NCBI RefSeq assembly: GCF_032017025.1
Contig: NZ_DALZQO010000004.1
Coordinates: forward strand, 62,001-126,000
DNA length: 64,000 nucleotides
Source: Hydrogenoanaerobacterium sp032017025
GTDB lineage: Bacteria > Bacillota > Clostridia > Oscillospirales > Ruminococcaceae
Direction of reading: 5' to 3'
In this document: in pieces, positions 25,106 through 34,425 of the stretch
Layout: every line of letters starts with the position of its first letter
Position numbering within the stretch: position 1 is the stretch's first letter
Notes under the pieces: model-generated
The model's input: only the letters and a program-made list of their open reading frames with translations
What the model was told of the DNA's origin: nothing
Databases searched by the model: none
Position numbers and translations under genes: made by a program

Positions 25106-28003
25106 TTGAAACCAAACATCAAACGTGCCTGTGCTCTGATGCTCGCCCTTGTTCTGGCAGCATCGCTTTTGCCGGTACCTGCCTTTGCGGTGTCTCCGCT
25201 GAAATACAGCACATCGGATAAGGTAAATGGACTTTACGTGGCAACAGGCCATAACATTGATTTTCCGTCTGCCCCCAATCTTTCAAAGAAAGATCAAAAA
25301 CTTGAGCTGGACCGCATTGTAGCATTTGCCACACAGTACGGCTTTAATAATATTTTTTTTGAAGCTGTTACCGGCAGCGGAGCAATGTATCATTCCAAGG
25401 CATACGAATACAGTGAATACCTGACCACAAAAAAGACAAGCTTTCTTTTTAACTGGGATCGCCTTGACCCGCTTGATTATCTGGTAACGCAAGCCGCCAA
25501 GCATAATATTAAAGTTACCGCCGTGGTTGATCCGTTTTTGGTTGCGGATACCGGCAAGCTGCCTGCAAGCAAAAAGAATATTGCGGTAAAAAACAGCGAG
25601 TATGTGGTTTCTGCAAATGGCAAGCTGTATCTCAACCCCAGTGAGCCGTTTACGCAGGAGCTTGTGGTTTCCGCCGTAGGGGAGCTCGCCAAAAACTATG
25701 ACTTAAATGGTATTCTGCTTAAAAACTATGCCTACCCTACTCCGGATTTTGAAATCCGCACTACACAGGAGGAAAAGATACAGCTTCTAACCAACCTAAT
25801 CAGTAATATCCATAGCACGGTAAAGAGTGCGCGCCCCACCGTAAAGCTCGGTGTTATGACCGACAAGCCTTTTGACACGGAAGCTTTTAGCGGTTATGCA
25901 GACCACACAGCATGGGCACAGCAGAAGCTGCTGGACTTTGTGGTGCCGAATATTAATGCCCAAACCGATAGCGGTGGCTATGCCCTGCAGCTTGCCGGAT
26001 GGAAGCAGTTTGCAGATGAAAACCAGGTTGCCCTTTATACCGGCAATGCCGCAAACCGCATTTTTTCACCCGTTGCCGACAATGGCTACTTTGACAGCGC
26101 GCAAGAGCTAAACCTGCAGCTTTTTGTGAACAATCAGAATGATGTAGACGGCTGTGTGATACACAGCTATTCGTCCATCAAGGATAACTTTTTTGATGTG
26201 GCGAGCAGCCTTTCCGCGGTATTTAACCCCTTAACCGCAGCCGAAGAACAGGCACATCTTACTGTCGATTTGAGTATTCCACAGGAATTTAACATCACAC
26301 GCCCTATAAACAAGATTAATACAAGCTACAAAACCTACTATATTATGGGTACTTCCGACCCCAGCTTGTCCGTCACGATGAACGGGAATGAGGTGCCGCA
26401 GGCACCCGGAGGCACCTTTGGCACCCTGGTGAATCTGAATTTAGGTGAAAACAGTTTCCGTTTTGTACAGGGTGAAAAATCCCAAACGGTTACCATCTCC
26501 CGTTATGACCCTAATATGGTTTCGCCAAGTAAAATTTCCGAGATGCGACAGAGCAGTATCTTTCCGAAATATGATGAGGGAGTACGAGTCGGCGAAGAGT
26601 TTACCATCACCTGCACCGCACCTTCAGGTGCTTCGGTATCGGTTCAGGTAGATGGGCGCACCGTACCACTCAAACAATATGCGGCGGCCGCTACAGGGGT
26701 TCCTGCTGTTTTTTCAGCAAAGGTAACACTGCTCGGCAACTACCCTGCTGAGGAAACAACCCGCATTGGCAAGCTCACCTACGCCATGAGTTACGGCGGT
26801 AAAAACACAACCTATACATCGAGCGGGGAACTGCTGGCAGTTGGCAAAAACTCTAAGTTTGCGCTGGAAATTACCGATATGCGCGGAGATACCAGTTCCG
26901 TCAACGATACGAATCAATTCCGTGGCAAGATGATTACCTCAGTGGAAAAAGGTGCAACCGATTATATCGTAGAAAGCAGCGACGATTATTATAAGCTGAG
27001 CTGCGGCGGCTACATCCACAAGGAAGATGTCAAAGTGCTGGAGGGTAAAATTGACATCAATACTACTGTAAACAGTATAACCTTTACAGAGGATTCTATT
27101 GGCGAAACCTACACCATGCAGGCCAACGGAAAGCCATATTACATCTCAGAATACGGCGAAGATGCGCTGAAAATAAAGTTTTACAATACCACGCTAAACA
27201 CAGGGCTATCGTTTAATTCACAGCCTAGCAAGCTGTTCGGTTCTGTGAAAGCCGAGTATGACAGTGCAGAGAATTCCACTACTGTAACGTTTGAAGTAAA
27301 AGATAACAAACGCCTTTGGGGTTACAATGTGGAGTTTGCCGATGATAGTGTTTTGATTCGTGCAAAGAACACACCAAAGCTTTCAGACAACCCTGCTAAG
27401 CCACTGGAGGGTGTCACCATTATTGTGGACGCAGGGCATGGCGGCAACGACCCCGGCGCGCTTGGGGTTGCGGGGCAAACCGGCCCTACTGAGAGCCAGC
27501 TTAACTATATGAATGCATATGCCGCGTACCTGAGACTAAAAGCGATGGGGGCTACCGTTCATATGACCCAGACAAACGATGAACGTTTGAGCTACGAGCA
27601 GCGAATGGACATTGCACGTGATCTACGCGCTGACTTCTACCTGTCGTTTCACCTTAACTCTACGGCAGAAAGCACCGACAGTACCAATGCAAAGGGCATT
27701 GAGATTTACTACAACGAAGAATTGGCCATTCCGTTTGGCGAAGCTATTTCCGATAAGCTCAGCAAAGCCACCGGGCGTAGGAACCGCGGTGTTCTGCCTG
27801 CCACCTTCCGTGTTACGCAAATGACGCACACGCCCTCTTTGCTTTGTGAGCTCGGCTATATGGTAAGCCCTGAGGAGTATGAGCAGCTTTGCGACCCCCT
27901 CAATATTTACAAAGCTGCACTGGGGATTTCAGACGGAATCGTTCAGGCAATCCGTCAGGCAAATGCACCTATTCAGAATGCAGCACCAACTACCAAACAA
28001 TAG
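25106..28003 (+). CDS. Secreted three-part N-acetylmuramoyl-L-alanine amidase
   Basis: A 965-aa exported cell-wall enzyme. The start is TTG at 25106 (AGGAGAG 6 nt upstream), which places a signal peptide at residues 1-28 (ending VPAFA). Residues about 42-400 resemble the glycosyl-hydrolase-like family 10 TIM barrel (NGLYVATGHNIDFP, FFEAVTGSGAMYHS, VVDPF, LGVMTDKP). Beta-rich Ig/SH3-like modules follow to about 760. Residues 769-965 form an Amidase_3 domain with zinc ligands H778 (DAGHGG), E797 and H849 (SFHLN), plus catalytic E915 (CELGY). It probably hydrolyses peptidoglycan; a sporulation or division role is inference. Confidence 0.9.
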   Translation: MKPNIKRACALMLALVLAASLLPVPAFAVSPLKYSTSDKVNGLYVATGHNIDFPSAPNLSKKDQKLELDRIVAFATQYGFNNIFFEAVTGSGAMYHSKAYEYSEYLTTKKTSFLFNWDRLDPLDYLVTQAAKHNIKVTAVVDPFLVADTGKLPASKKNIAVKNSEYVVSANGKLYLNPSEPFTQELVVSAVGELAKNYDLNGILLKNYAYPTPDFEIRTTQEEKIQLLTNLISNIHSTVKSARPTVKLGVMTDKPFDTEAFSGYADHTAWAQQKLLDFVVPNINAQTDSGGYALQLAGWKQFADENQVALYTGNAANRIFSPVADNGYFDSAQELNLQLFVNNQNDVDGCVIHSYSSIKDNFFDVASSLSAVFNPLTAAEEQAHLTVDLSIPQEFNITRPINKINTSYKTYYIMGTSDPSLSVTMNGNEVPQAPGGTFGTLVNLNLGENSFRFVQGEKSQTVTISRYDPNMVSPSKISEMRQSSIFPKYDEGVRVGEEFTITCTAPSGASVSVQVDGRTVPLKQYAAAATGVPAVFSAKVTLLGNYPAEETTRIGKLTYAMSYGGKNTTYTSSGELLAVGKNSKFALEITDMRGDTSSVNDTNQFRGKMITSVEKGATDYIVESSDDYYKLSCGGYIHKEDVKVLEGKIDINTTVNSITFTEDSIGETYTMQANGKPYYISEYGEDALKIKFYNTTLNTGLSFNSQPSKLFGSVKAEYDSAENSTTVTFEVKDNKRLWGYNVEFADDSVLIRAKNTPKLSDNPAKPLEGVTIIVDAGHGGNDPGALGVAGQTGPTESQLNYMNAYAAYLRLKAMGATVHMTQTNDERLSYEQRMDIARDLRADFYLSFHLNSTAESTDSTNAKGIEIYYNEELAIPFGEAISDKLSKATGRRNRGVLPATFRVTQMTHTPSLLCELGYMVSPEEYEQLCDPLNIYKAALGISDGIVQAIRQANAPIQNAAPTTKQ

Positions 28004-28004
28004 C

Positions 28005-28048
28005 ATAAATCAGAAAAGCCCGCCATATGGCGGGCTTTTCTGATTTAT
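28005..28048. terminator. Bidirectional terminator, 44-bp perfect palindrome
   Basis: The perfect palindrome has AGAAAAGCCCGCC and its complement around an AT centre, with A/T runs on both flanks. It ends the amidase gene on the plus strand and the ECF-transporter operon on the minus strand. Confidence 0.93.
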
Positions 28049-28078
28049 ACATTGGTGAGGGTTAGGATAGGCTTTTTG

Positions 28079-28906
28079 TTAGGGAACAGCCACTTGCCCT
28101 TGTGCCACAGCACAGATTGCATCAATTGCGTCATCAAGCTTAATGACACCATCGCCAATCGCTAGCTGCCTGCACAAACGGCTGATATATGGCTGCTTCA
28201 ACATTGCTTCTTTCAGGGCCTCCATGTTCCAAAAAATTTCTTGTGGGCTACCCGAAACAACAACTTTTTTATTTGCCATAACGATTACACGCTTGAAATT
28301 CTGCACTACAAACTCCATATCGTGGGTAATGGTGATGACGGTCTTTCCGCTTTCATGAAGTGTTTTCAGAATGGACGAAAGACGTCTTGTTCCCGTCAAA
28401 TCTTGCCCTGCCGTAGGTTCATCAAAAATCATAACCTCATCATCCATAGCGATAATGGAAGCAATGGTGACAAACTTACGCACGGAAAGCGGCAGATTGT
28501 AAGGGTTCTCATCCTTAAATTGCGTCAAGCCCGTCAGCTCTAGAGCGTAATCAATGAGCTTATTTTTCTTTTCCTCGTCAAACTTTAGGGTTTTCGGGCC
28601 AAACTCAACCTCCGACAATACAGTGGAGTGAAAGATCTGATCGTCCGGGTTTTGAAAAACATACCCTACTACCCGAGAAACCTGCGCAGTAGTATGATCT
28701 TTTGTGTTCATATCACCGATTAGCACATCGCCTTTGGTGGGTTTGTGCAAGCCATTGAGCATTTTAACAGTTGTTGTTTTGCCTGCACCGTTCTGCCCGA
28801 CAATGGCTACGTTCTCACCCTTTTCAATTTCCAAACTGATGTTGTCGACCGCCAAAAACCCACCGGGATATTCAAAGCTTACATCTTTAAGCGATATATA
28901 TGCCAT
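28079..28906 (-). CDS. ECF transporter ATPase (EcfA-type) with atypical signature
   Basis: Energy-coupling ATPase of 275 aa. Walker A is GQNGAGKTT (about 38-46), the Q-loop is YVFQNPDDQIF, Walker B is VMIFDEPTAGQD, and the switch His is ITHDMEF. The signature motif, usually LSGGQ, reads LSVRK, so one composite ATP site is probably degenerate. It starts 2 nt after the second ATPase gene and is the last gene of the nucleoside operon. It pairs with the ATPase at 28909-29766 to energise EcfT and the S component. Confidence 0.9.
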   Translation of the reverse strand: MAYISLKDVSFEYPGGFLAVDNISLEIEKGENVAIVGQNGAGKTTTVKMLNGLHKPTKGDVLIGDMNTKDHTTAQVSRVVGYVFQNPDDQIFHSTVLSEVEFGPKTLKFDEEKKNKLIDYALELTGLTQFKDENPYNLPLSVRKFVTIASIIAMDDEVMIFDEPTAGQDLTGTRRLSSILKTLHESGKTVITITHDMEFVVQNFKRVIVMANKKVVVSGSPQEIFWNMEALKEAMLKQPYISRLCRQLAIGDGVIKLDDAIDAICAVAQGQVAVP

Positions 28907-28908
28907 TG

Positions 28909-29766
28909 TTACGCCTCCCTGCTTATCAACTTGCCGATAACATCTTTCGCCTGCTGTTCGGTAATGGGGATATAGTCAAGCTTTAACCCGCGTTGGATTA
29001 GTTTATCGCCCAAAATTGCCATTTGCGGCAGCTGTACCCCATGCTCCATTAAAGAAATATCCGTCAGCACATCCTGTTTAGCGCCGCTTCGGATGAGCTC
29101 CCCATTGCTGAATACAAAGACCTCATCGGCATATTCGGCGATTAGGTCAACCTTATGCTCAACAAGAATGACGGTTTTTTTCGCTTCTTTCATAGCAGCA
29201 ATAATTTCAAAAACGCTTTCGGTTCCTTCCGGGTCAAGCTGTGAGGTCGGCTCGTCAATTACAATGATGTCGGGTTCCAGCACAATAATAGAAGCCAGTG
29301 CAGCCCTCTGTTGCTGCCCGCCGGAAAGCTCAAACGGGTTTTTCTCGGCAAGATGCTCGATTTTCGTCAGCTTCATAACCGCATTGACACGCGCTTCGAT
29401 CTCATCGACCGGGACTCCGAAATTTTCGAGCCCAAATGCAACCTCTTCAAACACCGTCTCTTTTACGCCCGAAATTTGATTAAACGGGTTTTGAAAAACA
29501 TATCCGATGCGAAGCGCTAAATCTCCCTCGCTGTATTCTACGGTCGGCTTTCCATCAATCAGAACCTGCCCCTCCAGCTCGCCTTTAAAAAAGCTGGGAG
29601 CAAACCCGCGGATTAAGCTGCAAAGTGTAGTTTTGCCCGAACCGTTTTCGCCGATTATTCCGTAAAATTTACCTTGCTCAATAGCAAAGTTCACATTTTT
29701 TATGGCGGGTACGGTCGTCAATGGATAACTGTAGGTAACATCCTTGAACTCAATTACAACACCCAC
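28909..29766 (-). CDS. ECF transporter ATPase (EcfA-type)
   Basis: Second energy-coupling ATPase, 285 aa. Walker A is GENGSGKTT, the Q-loop is YVFQNPFNQISG, the signature LSGGQQQRAA is intact, Walker B is IIVIDEPTSQLDPEG and the switch His is LVEHKVD. Its start overlaps the ecfT-like gene by 13 nt. With the neighbouring ATPase it forms an EcfA heterodimer in which this subunit supplies the canonical signature. Confidence 0.92.
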   Translation of the reverse strand: MGVVIEFKDVTYSYPLTTVPAIKNVNFAIEQGKFYGIIGENGSGKTTLCSLIRGFAPSFFKGELEGQVLIDGKPTVEYSEGDLALRIGYVFQNPFNQISGVKETVFEEVAFGLENFGVPVDEIEARVNAVMKLTKIEHLAEKNPFELSGGQQQRAALASIIVLEPDIIVIDEPTSQLDPEGTESVFEIIAAMKEAKKTVILVEHKVDLIAEYADEVFVFSNGELIRSGAKQDVLTDISLMEHGVQLPQMAILGDKLIQRGLKLDYIPITEQQAKDVIGKLISREA

Positions 29767-30581
29767 ATCAGCACCCTCCAGACAATTACTAAAGTCGTTA
29801 TAATAATCGCAACGATAATTGCTTTTTTCTCGTTGCCGCTTGGTGTCACATCAAAAATATGTGTCTTTTGACACTGCACCGAAAACCCTTTGGACTCCAG
29901 CGTTAACACCCGTTCCTCCGTATTTGAAATTGAGCCTAAGATGAGAGGAATCATAGATGGAATAAACGCTTTTGTACGAACCAGCAGATTCCCTTGTGTT
30001 TCTACACCGCGCGCCTGCTGTGCATTCATAATCACCTTGGAGTTTTGCTGCAGTACGGTAATCATTTGCAGTGTGGAAAGTAGAACATAAGCCGCTTTGG
30101 GAGACATTCCCTTCTTTTCACAGGCGCAAATCAGTTCTTTATTTTCGGTACACTGGAAAAACCATGCAAAAATACCGCCGATGTTAAAGATTGTAAACAT
30201 TAGGTTGAGCCCTGTCTGAAGCCCAATTTTATAAACCGTAAGGTCAAACAGGCCAAAAACACTCATGCTCCACACAATTTCGTTACCCTTTACGAGCAGT
30301 GCTTGAACAACCACGATAAATACACAAAGAAAAACAATTTTTTTGAATACGGTAATAAATTTATTCCAAATGCCAGTAGCTAATACAATTATCGGAACAA
30401 CAATGAATGCACCCATCATATACACCGGATATCCATCGACTTTAACTGTACCCAGTATCATACTGCAAACAGAGTACAAAGCCAAAATCCATAGTTTTGC
30501 AAACGGATATAAGTCGGCTATTGCATTGTTTTTATGTATCCGGAGCTTCTCTTGCCACATATCTGAAGCACTCCTTTTCAT
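29754..30581 (-). CDS. ECF transporter transmembrane component (EcfT)
   Basis: A 275-aa EcfT/CbiQ-family membrane protein with about five hydrophobic segments. The coupling-helix region contains MNAQQARGVETQG and LESKGFSV; the family has Ala-Arg-Gly motifs (ARG) in both coupling helices, and here the first is clear. It links the S component, encoded just upstream, to the two ATPases. A strong intercistronic hairpin precedes it. Confidence 0.9.
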   Translation of the reverse strand: MKRSASDMWQEKLRIHKNNAIADLYPFAKLWILALYSVCSMILGTVKVDGYPVYMMGAFIVVPIIVLATGIWNKFITVFKKIVFLCVFIVVVQALLVKGNEIVWSMSVFGLFDLTVYKIGLQTGLNLMFTIFNIGGIFAWFFQCTENKELICACEKKGMSPKAAYVLLSTLQMITVLQQNSKVIMNAQQARGVETQGNLLVRTKAFIPSMIPLILGSISNTEERVLTLESKGFSVQCQKTHIFDVTPSGNEKKAIIVAIIITTLVIVWRVLMWVL

Positions 30582-30590
30582 TTTTCGGTA

Positions 30591-30620
30591 ATTCCGCCCT
30601 CCATTGCCAGAGGGCGGAAT
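30591..30620 (-). promoter_or_regulatory. Intercistronic hairpin before ecfT
   Basis: ATTCCGCCCTC and GAGGGCGGAAT form a perfect 11-bp stem with an 8-nt loop between the S-component and EcfT genes. No T tract follows, so it is more likely an mRNA stability or processing element than a terminator. Confidence 0.6.
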
Positions 30621-30667
30621 CTGGCATTTTATTAGATTTCTTCTAAAATTAGTATTTTCGGAACTCC

Positions 30668-31291
30668 CTAGCCTACTTTACTCTCTTTTGCTTTTTTAAT
30701 GTAATGTTCACCGCAGGAGAATTTGATCAGTGTTCTGGCAGGAATAACGCGTATAATGAGATAAGTTATGACGAAAGAGATGATACGGTCGGTAACTGTG
30801 AAAACAAGCTCGGTGGAGAATACAGCTTTCCAGATATTGGAGCCTGTCGCCATCAAGGTTGCTGTAATCAGCGAGGTGCCGGAAGCCGTAACACCGCCAA
30901 AGGCGAGTACAACGATTGGTGCCGCAATAATGAGAGAGGTAATTGCCATTAAGAACATAGAGATAAGCCATTTCCACCACACAGAAAAACCATTCCATCT
31001 TGCGCAGAAACCCGTTACGATACCGACGGATACGTTGACGATTGCAAATATAAAGAAGGTGGGGTTGGAGATGCCGAGAACCAGATTGGTAACCAGGCCC
31101 GCAAGACCGCCTACCCACGGCCCACACAGCATTGCAACCAAAATGGTGCCGATGCAATCGAGATACAGGGGAATTTTCAGTGCCACTGCAAGCTGCCCGC
31201 CGACGAAGTTAACAGCAACTGCAATAGGGATGAGAAGCAGGGCAAGCATGCTAAAGTCCGACTGAAACGAGTACTTTTTCTTTTCTGACAT
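30668..31291 (-). CDS. ECF transporter S component, probably nucleoside or base related
   Basis: A 207-aa substrate-binding membrane protein with about six hydrophobic segments. The family pattern is visible in LDCIGTILVAMLCGPWVGG (about residues 43-61) and in GLVTNLVLGISNP. GGAGG precedes the ATG. The gene lies in one operon with EcfT and two ATPases, so this is a dedicated (group I) ECF system. The substrate is inferred from uridine phosphorylase and nucleoside hydrolase in the same operon, and could be a nucleoside, modified nucleoside or base. Confidence 0.85.
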   Translation of the reverse strand: MSEKKKYSFQSDFSMLALLLIPIAVAVNFVGGQLAVALKIPLYLDCIGTILVAMLCGPWVGGLAGLVTNLVLGISNPTFFIFAIVNVSVGIVTGFCARWNGFSVWWKWLISMFLMAITSLIIAAPIVVLAFGGVTASGTSLITATLMATGSNIWKAVFSTELVFTVTDRIISFVITYLIIRVIPARTLIKFSCGEHYIKKAKESKVG

Positions 31292-31312
31292 GGTAGTTCC
31301 TCCTCATAATCC

Positions 31313-31383
31313 TTTAATTTTTAAAGGTTCTATTGATAAATACAGCAATTTTGCATTTATATAGCTGGCAACTTGCTGCATTT
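31313..31383 (-). promoter_or_regulatory. Hairpins in the leader of the ECF S-component gene
   Basis: In the 112-nt gap, AAATACAGCAA (31338-31348) and TTGCTGCATTT (31373-31383) form an 11-bp stem with one wobble. Closer to the gene, CCTTTAA and TTAAAGG form a small hairpin (31313-31329). They may tune expression of the transporter half of the operon. No known riboswitch pattern was recognised. Confidence 0.4.
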
Positions 31384-31403
31384 ACTAGACACACAAAGCC
31401 TTT

Positions 31404-32582
31404 CTATCTTTCTGTTTTTTGCTCTTCACCAATTGTATTATGCCGAGACGCTTTGCCTCCAAGAACAACTAAGCCCGCAAGTATCACCATTATAACAGAG
31501 ATTGCAGTATAGACTACGGTGATAGACGCTGCCCTTGAGACTGCACCGATGATAGGCTGTGCTATGGTTCCACCCAACCCGCACGAAAAAACCATTAGAG
31601 AGAATGCCGCTGCTGAGTTCTTGGGAAACAGCCTGCCGCCCAGCGTGCTGATGCTTGGATATACCGGCGCAAGTGCAATTCCGATAATCAACACACCGAA
31701 CAGTTTGAGCAAGGGGCTTGGCAACACCAGCAGAACGATAATTCCGACACTGCAAAGTAGAAAGCATAGCTTTAAGAAATTGCTCTGATTATAAATTCTT
31801 GAGCCCAATACCCTGCCCGGAATGCTGGCAAACCAGTACAGCGACAAACCAAATGCACCTAAACTTACAGCCCCCAGTAAGTCAAAGTAATTCACCAGCC
31901 AGTAGGTAACCGCCGTTTCGCAGCCAATGGCTATCATCAGTATCAGCATATAAAGGAACATTGCGGGGTTGCGCGCAAGCTTAAAGATGGTAAGCCCGCC
32001 ACTCGCGCCTTTACTGCTCTTCACAGAGAAACTATCGATAGAGCGGGAGCACAGGAACACGATTGCAAGAATACCCATAAACAACCACATAACACTGTAC
32101 ACCACTTTGTAGCTGACTACTGTGAGCAGACGGTCGATTACAATAGGCCCAAAAACCGCACCGATGCTGAATACTGCCTGGGTAAGGTTCATATGCTTAT
32201 TGGTTTCCTCCCCGTTGTAGTCTCCGATGAGAGAGAACATTACACCTTCCAAACCGCCTGAGCCGCAGCCAAAAAGAAAGAAGGATAGCACCGACATTTT
32301 TAGGTTTCCCGAAAGGGCGATGAACAAGGCCCCGATGGAATAAGATATTGCAGCAATTATAACACCGAACCGTTTTCCAATCCGTTCGGACAGCTCGCCC
32401 AGAAGCAGTACCATTAGCATAGACCCGACATAAAGTGCGCTGATGATCATGCTAAGCTGTATTTCTGTTGCGCCGAAAGATGCACTGACGTAATGTACCA
32501 TCAATTGGTTTCCGGCGAAAAAGCAGCCCATAAAAAGGAACAAGACGTAAGTAAACGGGTTGAAACAGTTTTTCATTTTCAC
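31404..32582 (-). CDS. MFS transporter
   Basis: A 392-aa major facilitator superfamily permease with about 12 hydrophobic segments. The loop between helices 2 and 3 carries LLGELSERIGKRFG, the usual MFS motif A region, and the first half contains GSGGLEGVMFSLIGDYNGEE. It sits between nucleoside hydrolase and the ECF S component, so a nucleoside, sugar or product efflux/uptake role is likely. The substrate is not readable from sequence. Confidence 0.85.
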   Translation of the reverse strand: MKMKNCFNPFTYVLFLFMGCFFAGNQLMVHYVSASFGATEIQLSMIISALYVGSMLMVLLLGELSERIGKRFGVIIAAISYSIGALFIALSGNLKMSVLSFFLFGCGSGGLEGVMFSLIGDYNGEETNKHMNLTQAVFSIGAVFGPIVIDRLLTVVSYKVVYSVMWLFMGILAIVFLCSRSIDSFSVKSSKGASGGLTIFKLARNPAMFLYMLILMIAIGCETAVTYWLVNYFDLLGAVSLGAFGLSLYWFASIPGRVLGSRIYNQSNFLKLCFLLCSVGIIVLLVLPSPLLKLFGVLIIGIALAPVYPSISTLGGRLFPKNSAAAFSLMVFSCGLGGTIAQPIIGAVSRAASITVVYTAISVIMVILAGLVVLGGKASRHNTIGEEQKTER

Positions 32583-32618
32583 TGTACTATTAATCTCCCT
32601 TTTGAATATTGCTGTACA

Positions 32619-33566
32619 TTAGCGTTGTGATTCACAAAGCGTTCTGTACAGGTATTCCTTAAATCTTTCACCAATCAGGGCACTGCACACTGCTGCGTTT
32701 GGCTTATTGGGCATATCATGACAGCGGTCAACCAGAACCGCACCGTAGCTGATGCCTTTTGAGATGTCTACATCACAATAGTAATCGTCGCATTCTCGAA
32801 TGCATTCAGGATAAAGAATCGCCGCCATTGCTGCCGGGTCTGCCATATCCAAAACAGGCTCACCAAAACGCTTTGTATTCAGCTCCATCAGCTGGCGGTT
32901 ACAGTCGATCGAAAATCTTCCAAGATCGCTGCCTGTACGAATTTTTTCAATATCGTCTTTGTGGAGCATAGCCTCACCAAGACAGGCATCCCACCCCACA
33001 AACAACAGCGGAACACCAAAGTCCAAAACGATTTTTGCAGACTCGGCATCCTGCCAGATGTTGAACTCTGCCACAGGTGAGACATTTCCGTAGCCCAGAC
33101 CGGCACTGCCCATCATCGAAATGCGTTTTACTTTTCTCATCGCGTCGGGGTCAAGCATCATCGCGACTGCAATATTGGTCAAGGTGCCAAGTGTAATAAT
33201 TTCTATCTCACCAGCTTCAGAATCGCGAAGTGCATCAAGTATTTTCAGCACACCATTGCCTTCGGCTATTGAAAGTTTTTTTACCTTTAGCCCAATATCG
33301 CCCATACCGTCTTTTCCGTGGGTTTCGTAAGCAAAAACCGATTCACGCAGGAGCGGTTTTTGGCAGCCAAGGTAAACAGACGGTTCATAGCTGCCTGAAT
33401 GTTCAATGGTAATAAGAGTATTGATGGCAGCCTGCTCTGCCGATACATTTCCGTGTACGGTTGTAAAAAAGAGTATTTCGACGCTGGGATCATTGAGTGC
33501 CATCGCTATTGCCATAGCATCATCTGAACCACAATCTGTATCTATAATAATTTTTCGTTTATCCAT
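32619..33566 (-). CDS. Inosine/uridine-preferring nucleoside hydrolase family protein
   Basis: Cleaves N-glycosidic bonds of ribonucleosides to base and ribose. The ATG at 33564-33566 gives 315 aa starting MDKRKIIIDTDCGSDDAMA. The calcium-binding aspartate cluster DTDxGxDD is at residues 9-16, with Cys12 where Pro is usual. Further family elements are TLGTLTNIAVAM, MMGSAGLGYGNVSPVAEFN and the late DMADPAAMAA region. It lies 28 nt after uridine phosphorylase. Having hydrolase and phosphorylase together suggests two classes of nucleoside substrate. Confidence 0.9.
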   Translation of the reverse strand: MDKRKIIIDTDCGSDDAMAIAMALNDPSVEILFFTTVHGNVSAEQAAINTLITIEHSGSYEPSVYLGCQKPLLRESVFAYETHGKDGMGDIGLKVKKLSIAEGNGVLKILDALRDSEAGEIEIITLGTLTNIAVAMMLDPDAMRKVKRISMMGSAGLGYGNVSPVAEFNIWQDAESAKIVLDFGVPLLFVGWDACLGEAMLHKDDIEKIRTGSDLGRFSIDCNRQLMELNTKRFGEPVLDMADPAAMAAILYPECIRECDDYYCDVDISKGISYGAVLVDRCHDMPNKPNAAVCSALIGERFKEYLYRTLCESQR

Positions 33567-33594
33567 TTGTACACCATCTTCCAATTGTTTTGTT

Positions 33595-34380
33595 TTATCT
33601 TGCTGCCTTTTCCTTATCCGCTTTAATCAAGTTGCGAAGCGCTTGAATCGCAACATCGATTGCGATTTCGGTGTCGGACGAACGAGGATTGTCAAGCCCT
33701 GCTTTCTCTCTCTCCTGATTTCCGCAGACCAACAAAACCGAGCCAACGCGCACTCTGAGGCAGCTGCCGACAATAAACAGTGTCGCTGATTCCATTTCAG
33801 AGGTGAGCGCACCGCCTTTTACCCATGCCTGCCATTTGTTCATCAGCTCATAACCAATGGGTTTTACTTCCGGTTCGTGCTGCCCGTAATAAGAATCTTT
33901 GCACTCAACAACGCCTACGTGATAGGTTTTTCCCTGCTGCTCGGCAGCTTTGACAAGTGCGTTTACCACTTCATGGTTTGCAACAGCGGGGAATTCAACA
34001 GGTATGTACTCCTTGCCGGTACCATCCATACGGATAGCCCCGGAAGCTACAACAACATCGCCACCTTTAACCTCCATTGCCATACCACCCGAGGTGCCGA
34101 TTCTCACAAAAGTATCTGCGCCGACTCTCACCAGTTCTTCCATAGCAATTGCGGCGGATGGGCCGCCAATGCCGGTGGAGGTGACACTAACTTTTTCACC
34201 GTCCAGGTAGCCGGTATAGGTGACATATTCGCGATTGTCTGCCACAAAAACGGCATGATCAAAATGTTTCGCAATCTTTTCGCAGCGTTTGGGATCCCCC
34301 GGTAGAATGACATACTTGCCTACATCCCCTGCTTTTAAATGGACATGATACTGAAGTTCTTCGTTATGATGATCGCTCAT
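33595..34380 (-). CDS. udp: Uridine phosphorylase family nucleoside phosphorylase
   Basis: Phosphorolysis of uridine or related nucleosides to base and ribose 1-phosphate. The 261-aa protein has LPGDPKRCEKIA (phosphate site, about 26-37), GIGGPSAAIAMEEL, VRIGTSGGM, and the nucleoside-binding TSEMESATLF. These match NP-I family uridine phosphorylases closely. It follows the UroD-like gene by 45 nt. The pyrimidine preference is a family inference. Confidence 0.92.
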   Translation of the reverse strand: MSDHHNEELQYHVHLKAGDVGKYVILPGDPKRCEKIAKHFDHAVFVADNREYVTYTGYLDGEKVSVTSTGIGGPSAAIAMEELVRVGADTFVRIGTSGGMAMEVKGGDVVVASGAIRMDGTGKEYIPVEFPAVANHEVVNALVKAAEQQGKTYHVGVVECKDSYYGQHEPEVKPIGYELMNKWQAWVKGGALTSEMESATLFIVGSCLRVRVGSVLLVCGNQEREKAGLDNPRSSDTEIAIDVAIQALRNLIKADKEKAAR

Positions 34381-34425
34381 AATAAATCGCCCCTTACCCC
34401 AAAAATGATTTTATGTCTGATGCTC

